A DNA stretch of 64,000 bases, taken from contig CADEHE010000003.1 in NCBI GenBank assembly GCA_902826775.1, positions 124,001 to 188,000 of the forward strand. Direction: 5' to 3'. The stretch's first letter is position 1, and each line of letters starts with the position of its first letter. Positions 43,704 through 52,637 of this stretch are shown here, in pieces. The position numbers and the translations under genes are program-made. The stretch is from an uncultured Pseudomonadota bacterium (lineage in GTDB: Bacteria > Pseudomonadota > Gammaproteobacteria > Burkholderiales > JALYOK01). The notes under the pieces were generated by a model. It ran no database searches. It was not told where the DNA came from and saw nothing but the letters and a program-made list of their open reading frames with translations.

Positions 43704-44696
43704 ATGCTTGGACAAGCGCCCGACCTCAGCGTACAACTCGGCATCCAAAGCAGTGAGCTCGATCAGCTTCGCTCACAAGCGGCACGCGCACCGGAGAAAG
43801 CCCTCAAGGCCGCAGCGCAACAGTTCGAAGCACTCTTCCTAAACACGTTGCTGAAAAGCATGCGCGACGCCAGCGCGGGAGAAGGTCTGTTTGATAGCGA
43901 ACAAACCAAGTTGTATACGTCAATGCTGGATCAGCAGTTTGCGCAGACGTTGTCGAAACGCGGCATCGGTCTGGCTGAGATGATGGTGCAACAGTTATCC
44001 CAACAAATGGGCGCCACGGGCAAACCGGACGCCGCTCACAACCTCGCGTCGCCGCCCTTGCCCCCGACATCGGATAGCCAAGCACCAGGGCAGCCAAGCT
44101 TGCCGCCGCGTCCGAACCCGTACGCCGGCCTTGCCGCATCGGCCATGCGATCGGTAGCGAATACGCCCACACCACCGGCAGAGCCTCAACGGCCACCCGA
44201 AGAGGCAACGCGAGCTCAGAGCACGGCTACCCCGCGCGAATTTGTTGAGCGGGTAGTGCCACACGCGCGCGCAGTGGCTGAGGACTTGGGTATTCCGATG
44301 AAGTTTTTGCTGGGCCAAGCGGCGTTGGAGAGTGGCTGGGGACGTCGGGAACCGCGTTTCTCTGACGGCAGCAGCAGCCATAACTTGTTCGGCATCAAGG
44401 CGGATCGCGCTTGGAAGGGTGCCGTCATCGAAGTGACCACCACCGAATACGTCAACGGCCGAGCCGAAGTCGTCAAAGATCGCTTCCGCGCCTACGGCTC
44501 TTACGCGGATTCTCTGCGCGACTACGCCGATTTCTTACGCTCCAATCCACGCTACGCACAAGTTTTAGAGGGTAAGCATGACGCCGTCGGTTTTGCGCGT
44601 AGCCTGCAGCAGGCCGGTTACGCCACTGATCCGCGCTATGCCGAAAAGCTCGCCAGTGTGATAAACGGCCCCTCCATGCGGGCCTCGGTCGCCTGA
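43704..44696 (+). CDS. flgJ: Flagellar rod cap and muramidase FlgJ
   Basis: A 330-residue two-domain FlgJ. The N-terminal rod-binding domain has QFEALFLNTLLKSMRDASAG and LYTSMLDQQFAQTLSKRGIGL. A Pro-rich linker (about 105-175) leads to a glucosaminidase-type muramidase domain with LGQAALESGWG, where the Glu is the expected acid catalyst, and HNLFGIKAD and YATDPRYAEKLASVI. It opens the peptidoglycan layer for the rod. The flgK promoter lies just downstream. Confidence 0.95.
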   Translation: MLGQAPDLSVQLGIQSSELDQLRSQAARAPEKALKAAAQQFEALFLNTLLKSMRDASAGEGLFDSEQTKLYTSMLDQQFAQTLSKRGIGLAEMMVQQLSQQMGATGKPDAAHNLASPPLPPTSDSQAPGQPSLPPRPNPYAGLAASAMRSVANTPTPPAEPQRPPEEATRAQSTATPREFVERVVPHARAVAEDLGIPMKFLLGQAALESGWGRREPRFSDGSSSHNLFGIKADRAWKGAVIEVTTTEYVNGRAEVVKDRFRAYGSYADSLRDYADFLRSNPRYAQVLEGKHDAVGFARSLQQAGYATDPRYAEKLASVINGPSMRASVA

Positions 44697-44710
44697 TGCC
44701 TACCCATGGC

Positions 44711-44737
44711 TAAAGATTATCCGCCGGGAGCCGTTAC
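44711..44737 (+). promoter_or_regulatory. Predicted sigma28 promoter of flgKL
   Basis: TAAAGATT, 11 nt, GCCGTTAC: 13 of 16 bases match the enteric FliA consensus with exact spacing, the best such site in the window. It starts 14 bp after the flgJ stop and ends about 155 bp before the flgK ATG, which fits late expression of the hook-associated proteins. Confidence 0.65.
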
Positions 44738-44892
44738 ACTTTTTGCCGCCTGGATCGCAGCACGCCAGGCAGCAGTCCGGTTCCTTTCCCTCCGTTTTGG
44801 AACTTCGGGCTTGGGCGAGGAGTGGGGTCACACCCACTCCTCCATTTTGCAGCAGCGCTTGAACTGATTCACGAAGAGGCCAAACGGGGCTT

Positions 44893-46782
44893 ATGGGAAA
44901 CAGCATACTAGGTATCAGCTTGAGCGGCTTGCACGCCGCCCAAGCCGGATTGGCGACCACCAGCCACAATATCGCCAACGCCAATACCCCCGGCTACACG
45001 CGCCAAAGCGTAGTGCAGACCTCGCGCGCGCCGCAGAAAGCCGGCGCGGGATTTCTTGGTCAAGGGGTGGACGTCGCTGGCGTCGAACGCACCTATAGCG
45101 CATTTCTGACCGGGCAGTTGAATAGCGCAAAGTCGGCGCAAGCCGAGCTCGACGTCTATCACTCCCAAATGCGTCAGCTCGATAACATGCTGGCCGATAG
45201 CAGAAGCGGGCTCAACGGCGCTTTGCAGACATTCTTCAGCGGTCTAAACGACGTTGCGAGCCGTCCGAACGATAGTGCAACTCGTCAGGTAAGCTTTGAT
45301 CAGGCGCAAAGCCTGGTTTCGCGCTTCCGCTCCCTCGACGATCGCATTGCCAGCATTCGCGAGGGCACCAATGAGCAGATCGGCGCAAGTGTGCAAGCCG
45401 TCAACACATACGCGGCGCAAATCGCGAAGTTAAATGATCAAATCAGCGCGATGGAGTCGAATGCTGAAGGTCAGCAAGCCAATGATCTGCGCGACCAACG
45501 CGATCTTCTGCTCTCCAAGCTTGGCGAAGAAATCCGTGTCACCACTGTCGAACAGTCTGACGGCAGCTACAACGTGTTCATCGGCAACGGCCAAGCGCTA
45601 GTAGTTGGCGCCAAGGCGGGACGCTTGGGTGCGTTGACGTCCACAACCGATCCGCAAAAGCTTGATCTGGCCTTTTCAGGCGGTGGCAATTTTGTGCGTT
45701 TCAAGCCGGACAGTTTGAACGGCGGTCGGCTGAGCGGTCTGGTCTCGTTTCAGGACACTGGCCTCGACACTGCCAAGAATCAGCTTGGGCGCCTCGCATT
45801 GAATTTAGCGGGCACCCTCAATGAGCAGCACCACCTCGGTCAGGACCTGGCCGGTGCACTGGGCGGCGACTTCTTTAGCGCTCCTGCACCGCAAGTCAAT
45901 CAAGCCACCACCAATACCGGGACTGCGGCGTTAAGCGCCAGCATCACAGATTACACGCAACTTGCGGCAAGCGATTACCGCGTGCAGTACGACGGCGCAA
46001 ACTTCGTGGTAACGCGATTGAGCGACAGCAGCGTGACGACCGCTGCAACGCTACCGCACACCATCGACGGGGTTGAGCTCAGCATCGCGAGCGGTGTCAT
46101 GGCGGCGGGTGACGAGTTTCTGGTGCGGCCCACTTTCAACGCCGCTGGGCGCATGGGATTGGCACTCACCAATGGGGCTCAGATCGCCGCGGCATCGCCG
46201 GTCAGCGCTAGGGTGGTAACAGCAAATAGCGGCAACGGAACGATAGGGGTCGCGGCAACGGATGGAACCGACCCCAATTTGCTGGCGAACGTAACCATAA
46301 CGTTCACCAGTGCCGGCACGTTCAACGTTTCCGGACCGGGCACCGGCAATCCTGCCGGGCTCGCCTACACTTCGGGCGCCGCTATCGCCTTCAATGGCTG
46401 GAATGCGCAAATAAGCGGCACCCCCGTCGCCGGAGACACTTTTACCATCGGCCCCAATACGGGAGCGGTATCCGACAACCGCAACGCGTTAGCGCTTGCC
46501 GGTCTGCAATCGCAAAAACTGCTCGACGGTGGTAATACCAGCTACGAGGGTGCGTACGCACAACTCGTCGGCCAAGTGGGCAGCAAGACACGCGAACTAG
46601 AAATCAGCAGCACCGCTCAGGCTGGCGTAGTGCGTCAAGCGCGCGACGCGCAACAATCATTCTCCGGGGTGAATCTCGAAGAGGAAGCGGCCAATTTGAT
46701 CCGTTATCAGGCCGCTTACCAAGCTGCCGCCAAGGCTATGGAAATCGCCCGCACACTGTTCAACCAACTGCTCGAACTATAG
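44893..46782 (+). CDS. flgK: Hook-associated protein FlgK (HAP1)
   Basis: A 629-residue junction protein. N-terminal SLSGLHAAQAGLATTSHNIA with NANTPGYTRQSVVQTS; coiled D1 region; C-terminal NLEEEAANLIRYQAAYQAAA and EIARTLFNQLLEL. It is longer than the enteric protein because of two related beta-rich modules in residues about 350-530, each ending with a G/S-P-x-x-G-D-x-F pattern (AAGDEFLVRP and VAGDTFTIGP). The same module occurs once in FlgL. FlgN is the expected chaperone. Confidence 0.96.
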   Translation: MGNSILGISLSGLHAAQAGLATTSHNIANANTPGYTRQSVVQTSRAPQKAGAGFLGQGVDVAGVERTYSAFLTGQLNSAKSAQAELDVYHSQMRQLDNMLADSRSGLNGALQTFFSGLNDVASRPNDSATRQVSFDQAQSLVSRFRSLDDRIASIREGTNEQIGASVQAVNTYAAQIAKLNDQISAMESNAEGQQANDLRDQRDLLLSKLGEEIRVTTVEQSDGSYNVFIGNGQALVVGAKAGRLGALTSTTDPQKLDLAFSGGGNFVRFKPDSLNGGRLSGLVSFQDTGLDTAKNQLGRLALNLAGTLNEQHHLGQDLAGALGGDFFSAPAPQVNQATTNTGTAALSASITDYTQLAASDYRVQYDGANFVVTRLSDSSVTTAATLPHTIDGVELSIASGVMAAGDEFLVRPTFNAAGRMGLALTNGAQIAAASPVSARVVTANSGNGTIGVAATDGTDPNLLANVTITFTSAGTFNVSGPGTGNPAGLAYTSGAAIAFNGWNAQISGTPVAGDTFTIGPNTGAVSDNRNALALAGLQSQKLLDGGNTSYEGAYAQLVGQVGSKTRELEISSTAQAGVVRQARDAQQSFSGVNLEEEAANLIRYQAAYQAAAKAMEIARTLFNQLLEL

Positions 46783-46790
46783 GCGACGCT

Positions 46791-47999
46791 ATGCGACTCA
46801 GCACCAACATGATCTTTGATCAAAGCGTGGCGCAATTGCAGCAACAGCAGACCAGCATCTTTAAGCTGCAAGAGCAGATTGCAAGCGGGCGCAAAATTCT
46901 ATCTCCCGGCGACGATCCCATTGGGGCCTCGCAAGCGGCGAAGATAGATGCCACGCTCGCTCGTAACACTCAGTTCGGCACCAACCGCCAAGCCGCTAAC
47001 AGCAGCCTGCAACGCGGCGAGCTCGCGGTACGCTCGATTGGCACGCTGTTGCAGGACGTGCGAGAGGTTGCGCTGCAAGCGGGCAACGCCTCGTACAGCA
47101 ACTCAGATCGGGCAGCGCTAGCGACCGAGATCCGCAGTCAACTAGGCGAGCTGTTCACGCTCGCCAATGCGCGCGACGAGAATGGCGATTTTATCTTCGC
47201 GGGCAACCAATCCAATCGTCCTCCGTTTGTAAAAACCAGCGGCGGCGCCCAGTATGTGGGTGACCAGGGCCAACGCTTTGTACAAGTGGCCGACACGCGT
47301 CAAGTTAAGGTCAATGTGCCCGGTTGGGAACTGTTCGATCGCGTCAGCACCGGCAATGGCGTCTTTAGCACCACTGCGCAGGCAGCCAATACCGGCACGG
47401 CAATAACGTCATCCGGATCCGTAGCCAATCCTAGTGCGCTGACAGGCCATAACTACCGCGTCACGTTCAACATAAGCGGCAGCACAACGACTTACGACAT
47501 ATCCGACTTGACCGCAGGCACCACTGTTTCCAGTGGCAACGCCTACGTCTCCGGTCAAGCCATCGCATTTGATGGCCTGCAGTTCGAAGTTCAAGGCAAC
47601 CCAGCTAGTGGCGATGTCATCGACCTCCAGCCCAGCACCAAACGCAGCCTGTTTGCAACTCTGACCGACTTGGCGAATCTTCTAGAAACGCCCGTTGCCG
47701 TGGCTGCGGACCGGGCGCGCTTGCAAAACGGACTTAACGCTTTGATCCCACAACTCGACCATGCCCAAAGCACGACGTTCGGCGCGCTAGCTGAGGTCGG
47801 CGCGAGCTTGCAAGAGATAGACCGGTTGCAGGTGTTAGGGGAAGAACTAGATGTTCAATACAGGCAGAATCTTTCGGAGATCCAGGACGTAGACTACGCC
47901 AAAGCGATCACCGATCTCACGCGACAGCAAAGTCAGCTGGAAGCGGCACAGAAGTCATTCGCGCGCATCAGCTCACTGTCGATCTTCGAATACATCTAG
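46791..47999 (+). CDS. flgL: Hook-associated protein FlgL (HAP3)
   Basis: A 402-residue flagellin-like junction protein. N-terminal MRLSTNMIFDQSVAQLQQQQ with KLQEQIASGRKILSPGDDP; C-terminal YAKAITDLTRQQSQLEAAQKSFARISSLSIF-type helix. A beta-rich insert (about 205-285) with AYVSGQAIAFDGLQFEVQG and ASGDVIDLQP matches the FlgK modules. It starts 8 bp after flgK, so the two are co-transcribed. An extensive inverted-repeat structure follows its stop. Confidence 0.96.
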   Translation: MRLSTNMIFDQSVAQLQQQQTSIFKLQEQIASGRKILSPGDDPIGASQAAKIDATLARNTQFGTNRQAANSSLQRGELAVRSIGTLLQDVREVALQAGNASYSNSDRAALATEIRSQLGELFTLANARDENGDFIFAGNQSNRPPFVKTSGGAQYVGDQGQRFVQVADTRQVKVNVPGWELFDRVSTGNGVFSTTAQAANTGTAITSSGSVANPSALTGHNYRVTFNISGSTTTYDISDLTAGTTVSSGNAYVSGQAIAFDGLQFEVQGNPASGDVIDLQPSTKRSLFATLTDLANLLETPVAVAADRARLQNGLNALIPQLDHAQSTTFGALAEVGASLQEIDRLQVLGEELDVQYRQNLSEIQDVDYAKAITDLTRQQSQLEAAQKSFARISSLSIFEYI

Positions 48000-48007
48000 T
48001 GGGGAAG

Positions 48008-48113
48008 CCCACAAATAACTTTCGTAGTTCGAACGAGATTGCCGCCATGCCGCATGTCTTGCATCTTCGATGCGGCATTTGAGGCCTCTGGAATTCAGCA
48101 AGTTGTTTGTGGG
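48008..48113. repeat. Nested inverted-repeat structure after flgL
   Basis: Outer arms CCCACAAATAAC (48008-48019) and GTTGTTTGTGGG (48102-48113) pair in 11 of 12 positions. Inner arms ATGCCGCAT (48047-48055) and ATGCGGCAT (48070-48078) pair perfectly. A GTGGG just after the flgL stop could compete for the left outer CCCAC. This is a 106-nt foldable unit between the convergent genes flgL and fliR: a terminator region, a structured RNA or the remains of a small mobile element. Confidence 0.45.
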
Positions 48114-48133
48114 ACACCACACCAGCGAAAGCA

Positions 48134-48152
48134 CCGGCGCGCCTGGCGCCGG
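48134..48152 (-). terminator. Hairpin after fliR (candidate terminator)
   Basis: CCGGCGC-GCCTG-GCGCCGG is a perfect 7-bp stem with a 5-nt loop, 12 bp beyond the fliR stop on the minus strand. There is no T-run, so strength is uncertain. Confidence 0.45.
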
Positions 48153-48164
48153 CAAGAACACCGC

Positions 48165-48938
48165 CTAGCGCGCAATCTGCATTGCGAGTTCCAAAGCGTG
48201 CTGAAACATGCGCTCGAGCATCGGCGCAAGATACGGCAGCGTAAGCGCCAGCAATAAGAACCCCACTGCGAGGCTGATTGGAAATCCGACGGCGAACAAG
48301 TGCAGTTGCGGTGCCGCGCGCGTAAGTATGCCTAGCGCCAGATTGGTCACCAACATTGCGCCCACCACTGGGAGAGCCAGCGTCAAACCGAAACTAAACA
48401 CCGCGCGACCTGCTTCGACCACCGCCATGGCCGCATTGCCGCCGAAGACCGCGCCGTCGAGCGGCAGAATGCGAAAACTCTCGGCTAGCGCCCCAATAAT
48501 CATCAAGTGCGCGTTGATGGACAAGAACACCAACGTCGCGACGACGCCCAGCAGACGTCCAATGCCAGAAGTTTGATCCGCGGTTTGCGGATCAAAGAAA
48601 GTGGCGAAGCCCAACCCCATCTGCAGACCGATCAACTCGGCGGCAAAGTCGATCGCCGCGAATGCAATTCGCGTGGCGAACCCCATAGCCATGCCAATGA
48701 TGATTTCCTTGACGATCAGCCCCAAACCGAACCATGAATCTAGCGCATCTGCGGGTACTGCCGGCAAGCCCGGTGCAACGATCAGCGCCAGACAGACACC
48801 TAGCCCAATCTTGACGCGCGCCGGCACGGTTTGCACGCCGAACACCGACATCGTGCTCAGCAGTGCCAAGATGCGCACCAGCGGTAGCATGAAGGTGGCA
48901 ACCCACTCAAGCAGCTGCGCGCTGGTGACGGTGAGCAT
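48165..48938 (-). CDS. fliR: Flagellar export gate protein FliR
   Basis: A 257-residue membrane protein with six hydrophobic helices. Family features are visible in VLALLSTMSVFGVQTVPARVKIGLG-type N terminus, IIGMAMGFATRIAFAAIDFA and LPVVGAMLVTNLALGILTRAAPQLHLF. With FliP and FliQ it forms the export channel core (FliP5Q4R1). Last gene of the long fliF-to-fliR series on the minus strand. Confidence 0.96.
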   Translation of the reverse strand: MLTVTSAQLLEWVATFMLPLVRILALLSTMSVFGVQTVPARVKIGLGVCLALIVAPGLPAVPADALDSWFGLGLIVKEIIIGMAMGFATRIAFAAIDFAAELIGLQMGLGFATFFDPQTADQTSGIGRLLGVVATLVFLSINAHLMIIGALAESFRILPLDGAVFGGNAAMAVVEAGRAVFSFGLTLALPVVGAMLVTNLALGILTRAAPQLHLFAVGFPISLAVGFLLLALTLPYLAPMLERMFQHALELAMQIAR

Positions 48939-48966
48939 CGCAAATTGGATGAGGCAGCGTTATCGG

Positions 48967-49236
48967 TTAGCCGATCAGGAACGGGATATTGGCAAACAGG
49001 CGGTGCATGTAATCCGTCAGGTATCCCAGCATCCAGGGTCCCGCCAGTACCAGCACGGCGAAAAGTGCGAGCAATTTCGGAATGAATGTCAAAGTCATTT
49101 CATTGATCTGCGTGGCGGCCTGGAAAATGCTGACTATGACACCCACGGCGAGCGCCGCGAGCAACAACGGCGCGGACACGATTAACAAAACTTGAAGCGC
49201 TTCGCGCCCGATGCTCAAGACACTTTCCGGGGTCAT
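48967..49236 (-). CDS. fliQ: Flagellar export gate protein FliQ
   Basis: An 89-residue protein of standard length with two membrane helices: VLLIVSAPLLLAALAVGVIV and FAVLVLAGPWMLGYLTDYM. The loop FQAATQINEMTLTFIPKL is the family signature. It lies 28 bp upstream of fliR and 10 bp after fliP. Confidence 0.97.
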   Translation of the reverse strand: MTPESVLSIGREALQVLLIVSAPLLLAALAVGVIVSIFQAATQINEMTLTFIPKLLALFAVLVLAGPWMLGYLTDYMHRLFANIPFLIG

Positions 49237-49246
49237 AGCCGCCCTT

Positions 49247-50038
49247 TCAACTCAAGAAGCTCTGCGCCAGCGAGCCGATCAGCAAGTGCCAGCCGTCCAC
49301 GAGCACAAACAGCATGATCTTGAACGGCAATGACACGATTACCGGCGACACCATCATCATGCCCATCGACATCAGCACGCTGGCAACGACCAAGTCGATA
49401 ATGAGAAATGGAATGAACACCAAGAACCCAATCTGGAATGCGGTCTTCAGCTCGCTGGTGACAAACGCCGGCACCAGAATCTTCATCGAGATCTGCTCTG
49501 GCGCTTCGATCTTGGGGGCGTCACCGAGCTTGGCGAACAATGCGATGTCAGTCTCTCGCGTATGGCGCAGCATGAATGCCTTTAAGGGCTGCGCGCCTTT
49601 TTCCAACGCCACCGGAAAATCGATAGTCCCCTCCTCGAAGGGCCGATAGGCTTCCGTGTAGATCTTGTCAAATACCGGCGCCATGACGAAGAAAGTCAAG
49701 AACAGCGCCAATCCGATCAAAACTTGATTCGGCGGCGCGCTTTGCGTGCCGAGAGCTTGCCGCAACAACGAGAGCACAATGATGATGCGAGTAAACCCGG
49801 TCATCATCAGCAACACGGCGGGCAAGAACGACAGTGCCGTCAATGCCAGCAAGGTTTGAATGCTGAGCGTGTAGCTCTGCCCGCCCCCCGGCAGAGGTTT
49901 GCTGGAGAATGCCGGCAGACCGGTATCTTGCGCCAGCACCAGTTGCGGCAGCATGAGCGTCAAAACTATTGCTGCGCCAAGCACGAAGCGCACAGTCGCT
50001 CTTGAAGCTGTGGTGCAGCGCAGGACCCGCGCAGACAC
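49247..50038 (-). CDS. fliP: Flagellar export gate protein FliP
   Basis: A FliP of about 263 residues with a signal peptide ([21 protein letters not shown]) and four membrane helices; motifs [37 protein letters not shown] and the late [20 protein letters not shown]. The frame is open upstream across fliO. I chose the GTG at 50038 because it follows the fliO stop by 4 bp and has GGAG about 9 bases upstream; the GTG at 50053 is an alternative. Confidence 0.94.
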   Translation of the reverse strand: MSARVLRCTTASRATVRFVLGAAIVLTLMLPQLVLAQDTGLPAFSSKPLPGGGQSYTLSIQTLLALTALSFLPAVLLMMTGFTRIIIVLSLLRQALGTQSAPPNQVLIGLALFLTFFVMAPVFDKIYTEAYRPFEEGTIDFPVALEKGAQPLKAFMLRHTRETDIALFAKLGDAPKIEAPEQISMKILVPAFVTSELKTAFQIGFLVFIPFLIIDLVVASVLMSMGMMMVSPVIVSLPFKIMLFVLVDGWHLLIGSLAQSFLS

Positions 50039-50042
50039 GCCG

Positions 50043-50468
50043 TTATGCTCCACTGCGCCGGTCGACAGCGCTCTTAAGCCATCCCGCGAAGCGATGTGCC
50101 GGTGTCGGCGCATCGTTGCCGGGTATGCCTGGCTCCTGCCGCGGAAACTGATGCAATGCGCTAACACGGCCTGGGGCAACGCCTAAGACCAACCAGGTAT
50201 CGCCCGCTTCCACAACCACCACCCGCTCGCGTGTTCCGACCGCCACGGAACTAATGACTTTCAGAAGCGCCGGCGCGCCGAACGCGCGCTGTGGCAGTCG
50301 CCGCATCAGCCACGCCGCTCCGGCGATCAGCGCAAGTGTGGCGGCCAGCGCCATCAGCATGGTCGCTATACTGCCGCCTGATACTACTGGAGCATGAGTT
50401 GGAGCCTCCGCTCCGAGCACATACTGCGGCACCATGCCGACCAGCAGCAGGCCGTTGCGAACGCTCAT
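50043..50468 (-). CDS. fliO: Flagellar assembly protein FliO
   Basis: A 141-residue protein with an N-terminal hydrophobic segment, a membrane helix at about 33-52 ([20 protein letters not shown]), and a basic cytoplasmic domain with [33 protein letters not shown] pattern typical of FliO. It helps assemble FliP. Overlaps the fliN stop by 4 bp. Sequence conservation in this family is low, but position and topology fit well. Confidence 0.9.
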   Translation of the reverse strand: MSVRNGLLLVGMVPQYVLGAEAPTHAPVVSGGSIATMLMALAATLALIAGAAWLMRRLPQRAFGAPALLKVISSVAVGTRERVVVVEAGDTWLVLGVAPGRVSALHQFPRQEPGIPGNDAPTPAHRFAGWLKSAVDRRSGA

Positions 50469-50887
50469 CGCTTAAGCTTGCGCATGCGTTCGCTCGGCGT
50501 CACGATATCTGTCACGCGGATGCCGAAGCGATCATTGACGACCACCACCTCGCCTTGCGCAATGAGGCAGCCGTTCACGAGGATGTCCATTGGCTCACCG
50601 GCGAAGCCATCGAGTTCCACCACGGAGCCTTGTGCCAACTGCAGCAATTCCTTGATCGGCAACTTGGTGCGGCCCAATTCCACTGTTAGGTTGACTGGAA
50701 TCTCGAGAACCATGTCGAGATCATTGCCGCCTTCTTTGGTAGAACCTTGCGACAAGCGCTCAAACACATGCGGCGCCGCGTTGGGTTCCGCCGCCACGGC
50801 CACGCCGGCGCCCTCCTGAGCTTGCTGCTCGGCTAGCGCAGCTGCCCAATCGTCAGCGGCTGAGGTCTCAGGCACTGATTCCTGCAT
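50465..50887 (-). CDS. fliN: Flagellar motor switch protein FliN
   Basis: A 140-residue switch protein. After an acidic/Ala-rich N-terminal 60 residues comes the SpoA domain: MVLEIPVNLTVELGRTKLPI, LLQLAQGSVVELDGFAGEPM and VNGCLIAQGEVVVVNDRFGI. It forms the C ring with FliM and FliG. AAGGAGAA lies six bases before the ATG, so the 20-bp overlap with the fliM 3' end appears real. Confidence 0.96.
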   Translation of the reverse strand: MQESVPETSAADDWAAALAEQQAQEGAGVAVAAEPNAAPHVFERLSQGSTKEGGNDLDMVLEIPVNLTVELGRTKLPIKELLQLAQGSVVELDGFAGEPMDILVNGCLIAQGEVVVVNDRFGIRVTDIVTPSERMRKLKR

Positions 50888-51884
50888 GTCGTTCTCCTTG
50901 GTCGATTTGAGTTACATCTCCGTTGCGAACGGTATGCTCAACTTTGAGGGCATAGTGCCCGTTGCTGACGCCATACCGTCCGGCCAAGACCGGAATTGAA
51001 TCCACAGTGGCGTACACGTGTTCGGCCAACTCGACCGGAATCACATCACCCACGCGCAAGTTCAGTAGTGTTTGAACGGTAACGACGCTTTCGCACAACG
51101 TCGCCACCAAGTCGATTTCGGCGCTCTTAATCTGCTGCGACAACATGGATAACCAACGCCGATCCACCTCCATTTGCTGTCCCTGAACATTGCTGAACAA
51201 CAACTCGCGGATCGGTTCGAGCATCGAATAGGGCACGCAAATAATCAAGTCGCCGCCGGCGGTGCCGATTTCGATGCGAAACGACGTGGACACCACCACT
51301 TCGTTCGGCATGGCAACGTTGGCAAACTGGGTGTTCATCTCGGAGCGTTGGTACTCGAATGCCAATTCATATACCGGCTGCCATGCCTTGGTGTACTCGG
51401 CGAATGCCACTTCGAGCAAACGCATGACGATGCGCATTTCAACCGGGCTGAGTTCCCTGCCCTCCACGCGAGTGTGAAGTTTGCCGCTGCCGCCGAACAG
51501 ATTGTCGATAACGGCGAACACCAGGTTGGGATCGAAGATGAACAAGGCGGTGCCGCGCAACGGCCGCGCGCTCACCAGATTGATATTCGTAGGCACGACC
51601 AAGTTGCGCACGAACTCGCTGTACTTGGTGACCGACACCGGCTGCACCGAAATCTCCGGCGTGCGCCGCACAAAATTGAATAGGCCAACACGCAGGAAAC
51701 GCGCAAAACGCTCATTGATAATTTCCATCGTGGGCATGCGCCCACGAACGATGCGCTCCTGCGAGCCAAAACTGTAAGGGCGGATACCGCTCTCGTCTTG
51801 CTCCGCTGGCTGCTCCGCCTCCTCGCCGCTAACGCCCTTCAGCAGCGCATCGACTTCTTCTTGTGAAAGGACTTCGTCGCCCAT
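50868..51884 (-). CDS. fliM: Flagellar motor switch protein FliM
   Basis: A 338-residue switch protein. The N-terminal CheY-P-binding peptide is LSQEEVDALLKGV; the middle domain has IINERFARFLRVGLFNFVRR and the GGSGK motif, and the C-terminal SpoA-like domain follows. It is the target of phosphorylated CheY from 9788-10186. Located 21 bp after fliL. Confidence 0.97.
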   Translation of the reverse strand: MGDEVLSQEEVDALLKGVSGEEAEQPAEQDESGIRPYSFGSQERIVRGRMPTMEIINERFARFLRVGLFNFVRRTPEISVQPVSVTKYSEFVRNLVVPTNINLVSARPLRGTALFIFDPNLVFAVIDNLFGGSGKLHTRVEGRELSPVEMRIVMRLLEVAFAEYTKAWQPVYELAFEYQRSEMNTQFANVAMPNEVVVSTSFRIEIGTAGGDLIICVPYSMLEPIRELLFSNVQGQQMEVDRRWLSMLSQQIKSAEIDLVATLCESVVTVQTLLNLRVGDVIPVELAEHVYATVDSIPVLAGRYGVSNGHYALKVEHTVRNGDVTQIDQGERHAGISA

Positions 51885-51905
51885 GAGTCGTCGACCAGAC
51901 CGCCG

Positions 51906-52406
51906 TTACTGAATGACGAATGAGGTAAACAGAACGCCAGCCACCTGATCGGCCTGCTTTTTGTCGCCCAGCGCGAGCTTGATCTGCGCAGTGATGTCTT
52001 TGCCCAATTGCTGCTTGCCCTTGAGTGAGCCCAAGTCAGCCGCACTTTTGCTCGACAGCAGGAGCAGCACACGGTCCTTAATTTCTGGCATGCGCGCCTT
52101 GATGGCGTCGCCCGCAGTAGGTTCTTTCAGCTTCGCCACCAGTGTGGTTTGCAGGAACTGCCCTTCGCTTTGCGGTTGCAAGTTGACCGTGAATGTATCT
52201 AAGTCAACAAACGCCGGCGGTTTTTCGTGCTCCACCTTTGCCGCATGCGCGTCCTTCCCTTTGGGTTTCGGTTTCATAAAGAACCAAGCCCCGCCACCAC
52301 CACCCAGCAGCAACACCACGGCAGCGATGATGACGATCATTTTCTTGCCCTTCTTGGGCTTGCCTTCCGCTGCGCCTTCAGCCGGCGCGGGAGCACTTTT
52401 CGACAT
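51906..52406 (-). CDS. fliL: Flagellar basal body protein FliL
   Basis: A 166-residue protein: a Lys/Pro-rich cytoplasmic tail, one membrane helix (MIVIIAAVVLLLGGGGGAWFF, about 23-43), and a periplasmic domain with FVDLDTFTVNLQPQSEGQFL and the MPEIKDRVLLLLSSKSAADL motif. It associates with the stator. A CATAAT sequence (ATTATG on the plus strand, 52448-52453) about 42 bp upstream could be a -10 element for fliL-fliR. Confidence 0.95.
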   Translation of the reverse strand: MSKSAPAPAEGAAEGKPKKGKKMIVIIAAVVLLLGGGGGAWFFMKPKPKGKDAHAAKVEHEKPPAFVDLDTFTVNLQPQSEGQFLQTTLVAKLKEPTAGDAIKARMPEIKDRVLLLLSSKSAADLGSLKGKQQLGKDITAQIKLALGDKKQADQVAGVLFTSFVIQ

Positions 52407-52637
52407 GGAGAGACCTTTAACCTAGGATTGTGCCATTAACAAATGGTATTATGGCAACGTACTAGTCAAGGCTATGCAAGGAATAGAGGGTGAAAACCCC
52501 GCGAGTCCGCCGCCTAATCACTTAGTAAATCGCCGCAGCCCGACCGTCGGAAACCTGCAAGAGCTTGTTACCCGGTCACCGCAACGAGATGGGAGCTGCG
52601 GAGCACTGGCTACGACCAGCGGCAATGCGCGGCTACC
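52407..52637. other. Gap between fliK and fliL
   Basis: A 231-bp gap, the largest within the fliF-fliR series. It contains the CATAAT-like -10 for fliL, a GGGT-GAAA-ACCC stem with a GNRA-type loop at 52488-52499 (plus strand), and no coding frame. It may hold a separate promoter for fliLMNOPQR. Confidence 0.4.

Noticed and set aside
52481..52560. Resemblance to a cobalamin riboswitch (GGGTGAAAACCCC segment)
   Set aside because: The conserved RCUGU/Cbl-box parts are absent, it would read toward the antisense strand of fliK, and no cobalamin gene is nearby. Only a GNRA-type hairpin is left.
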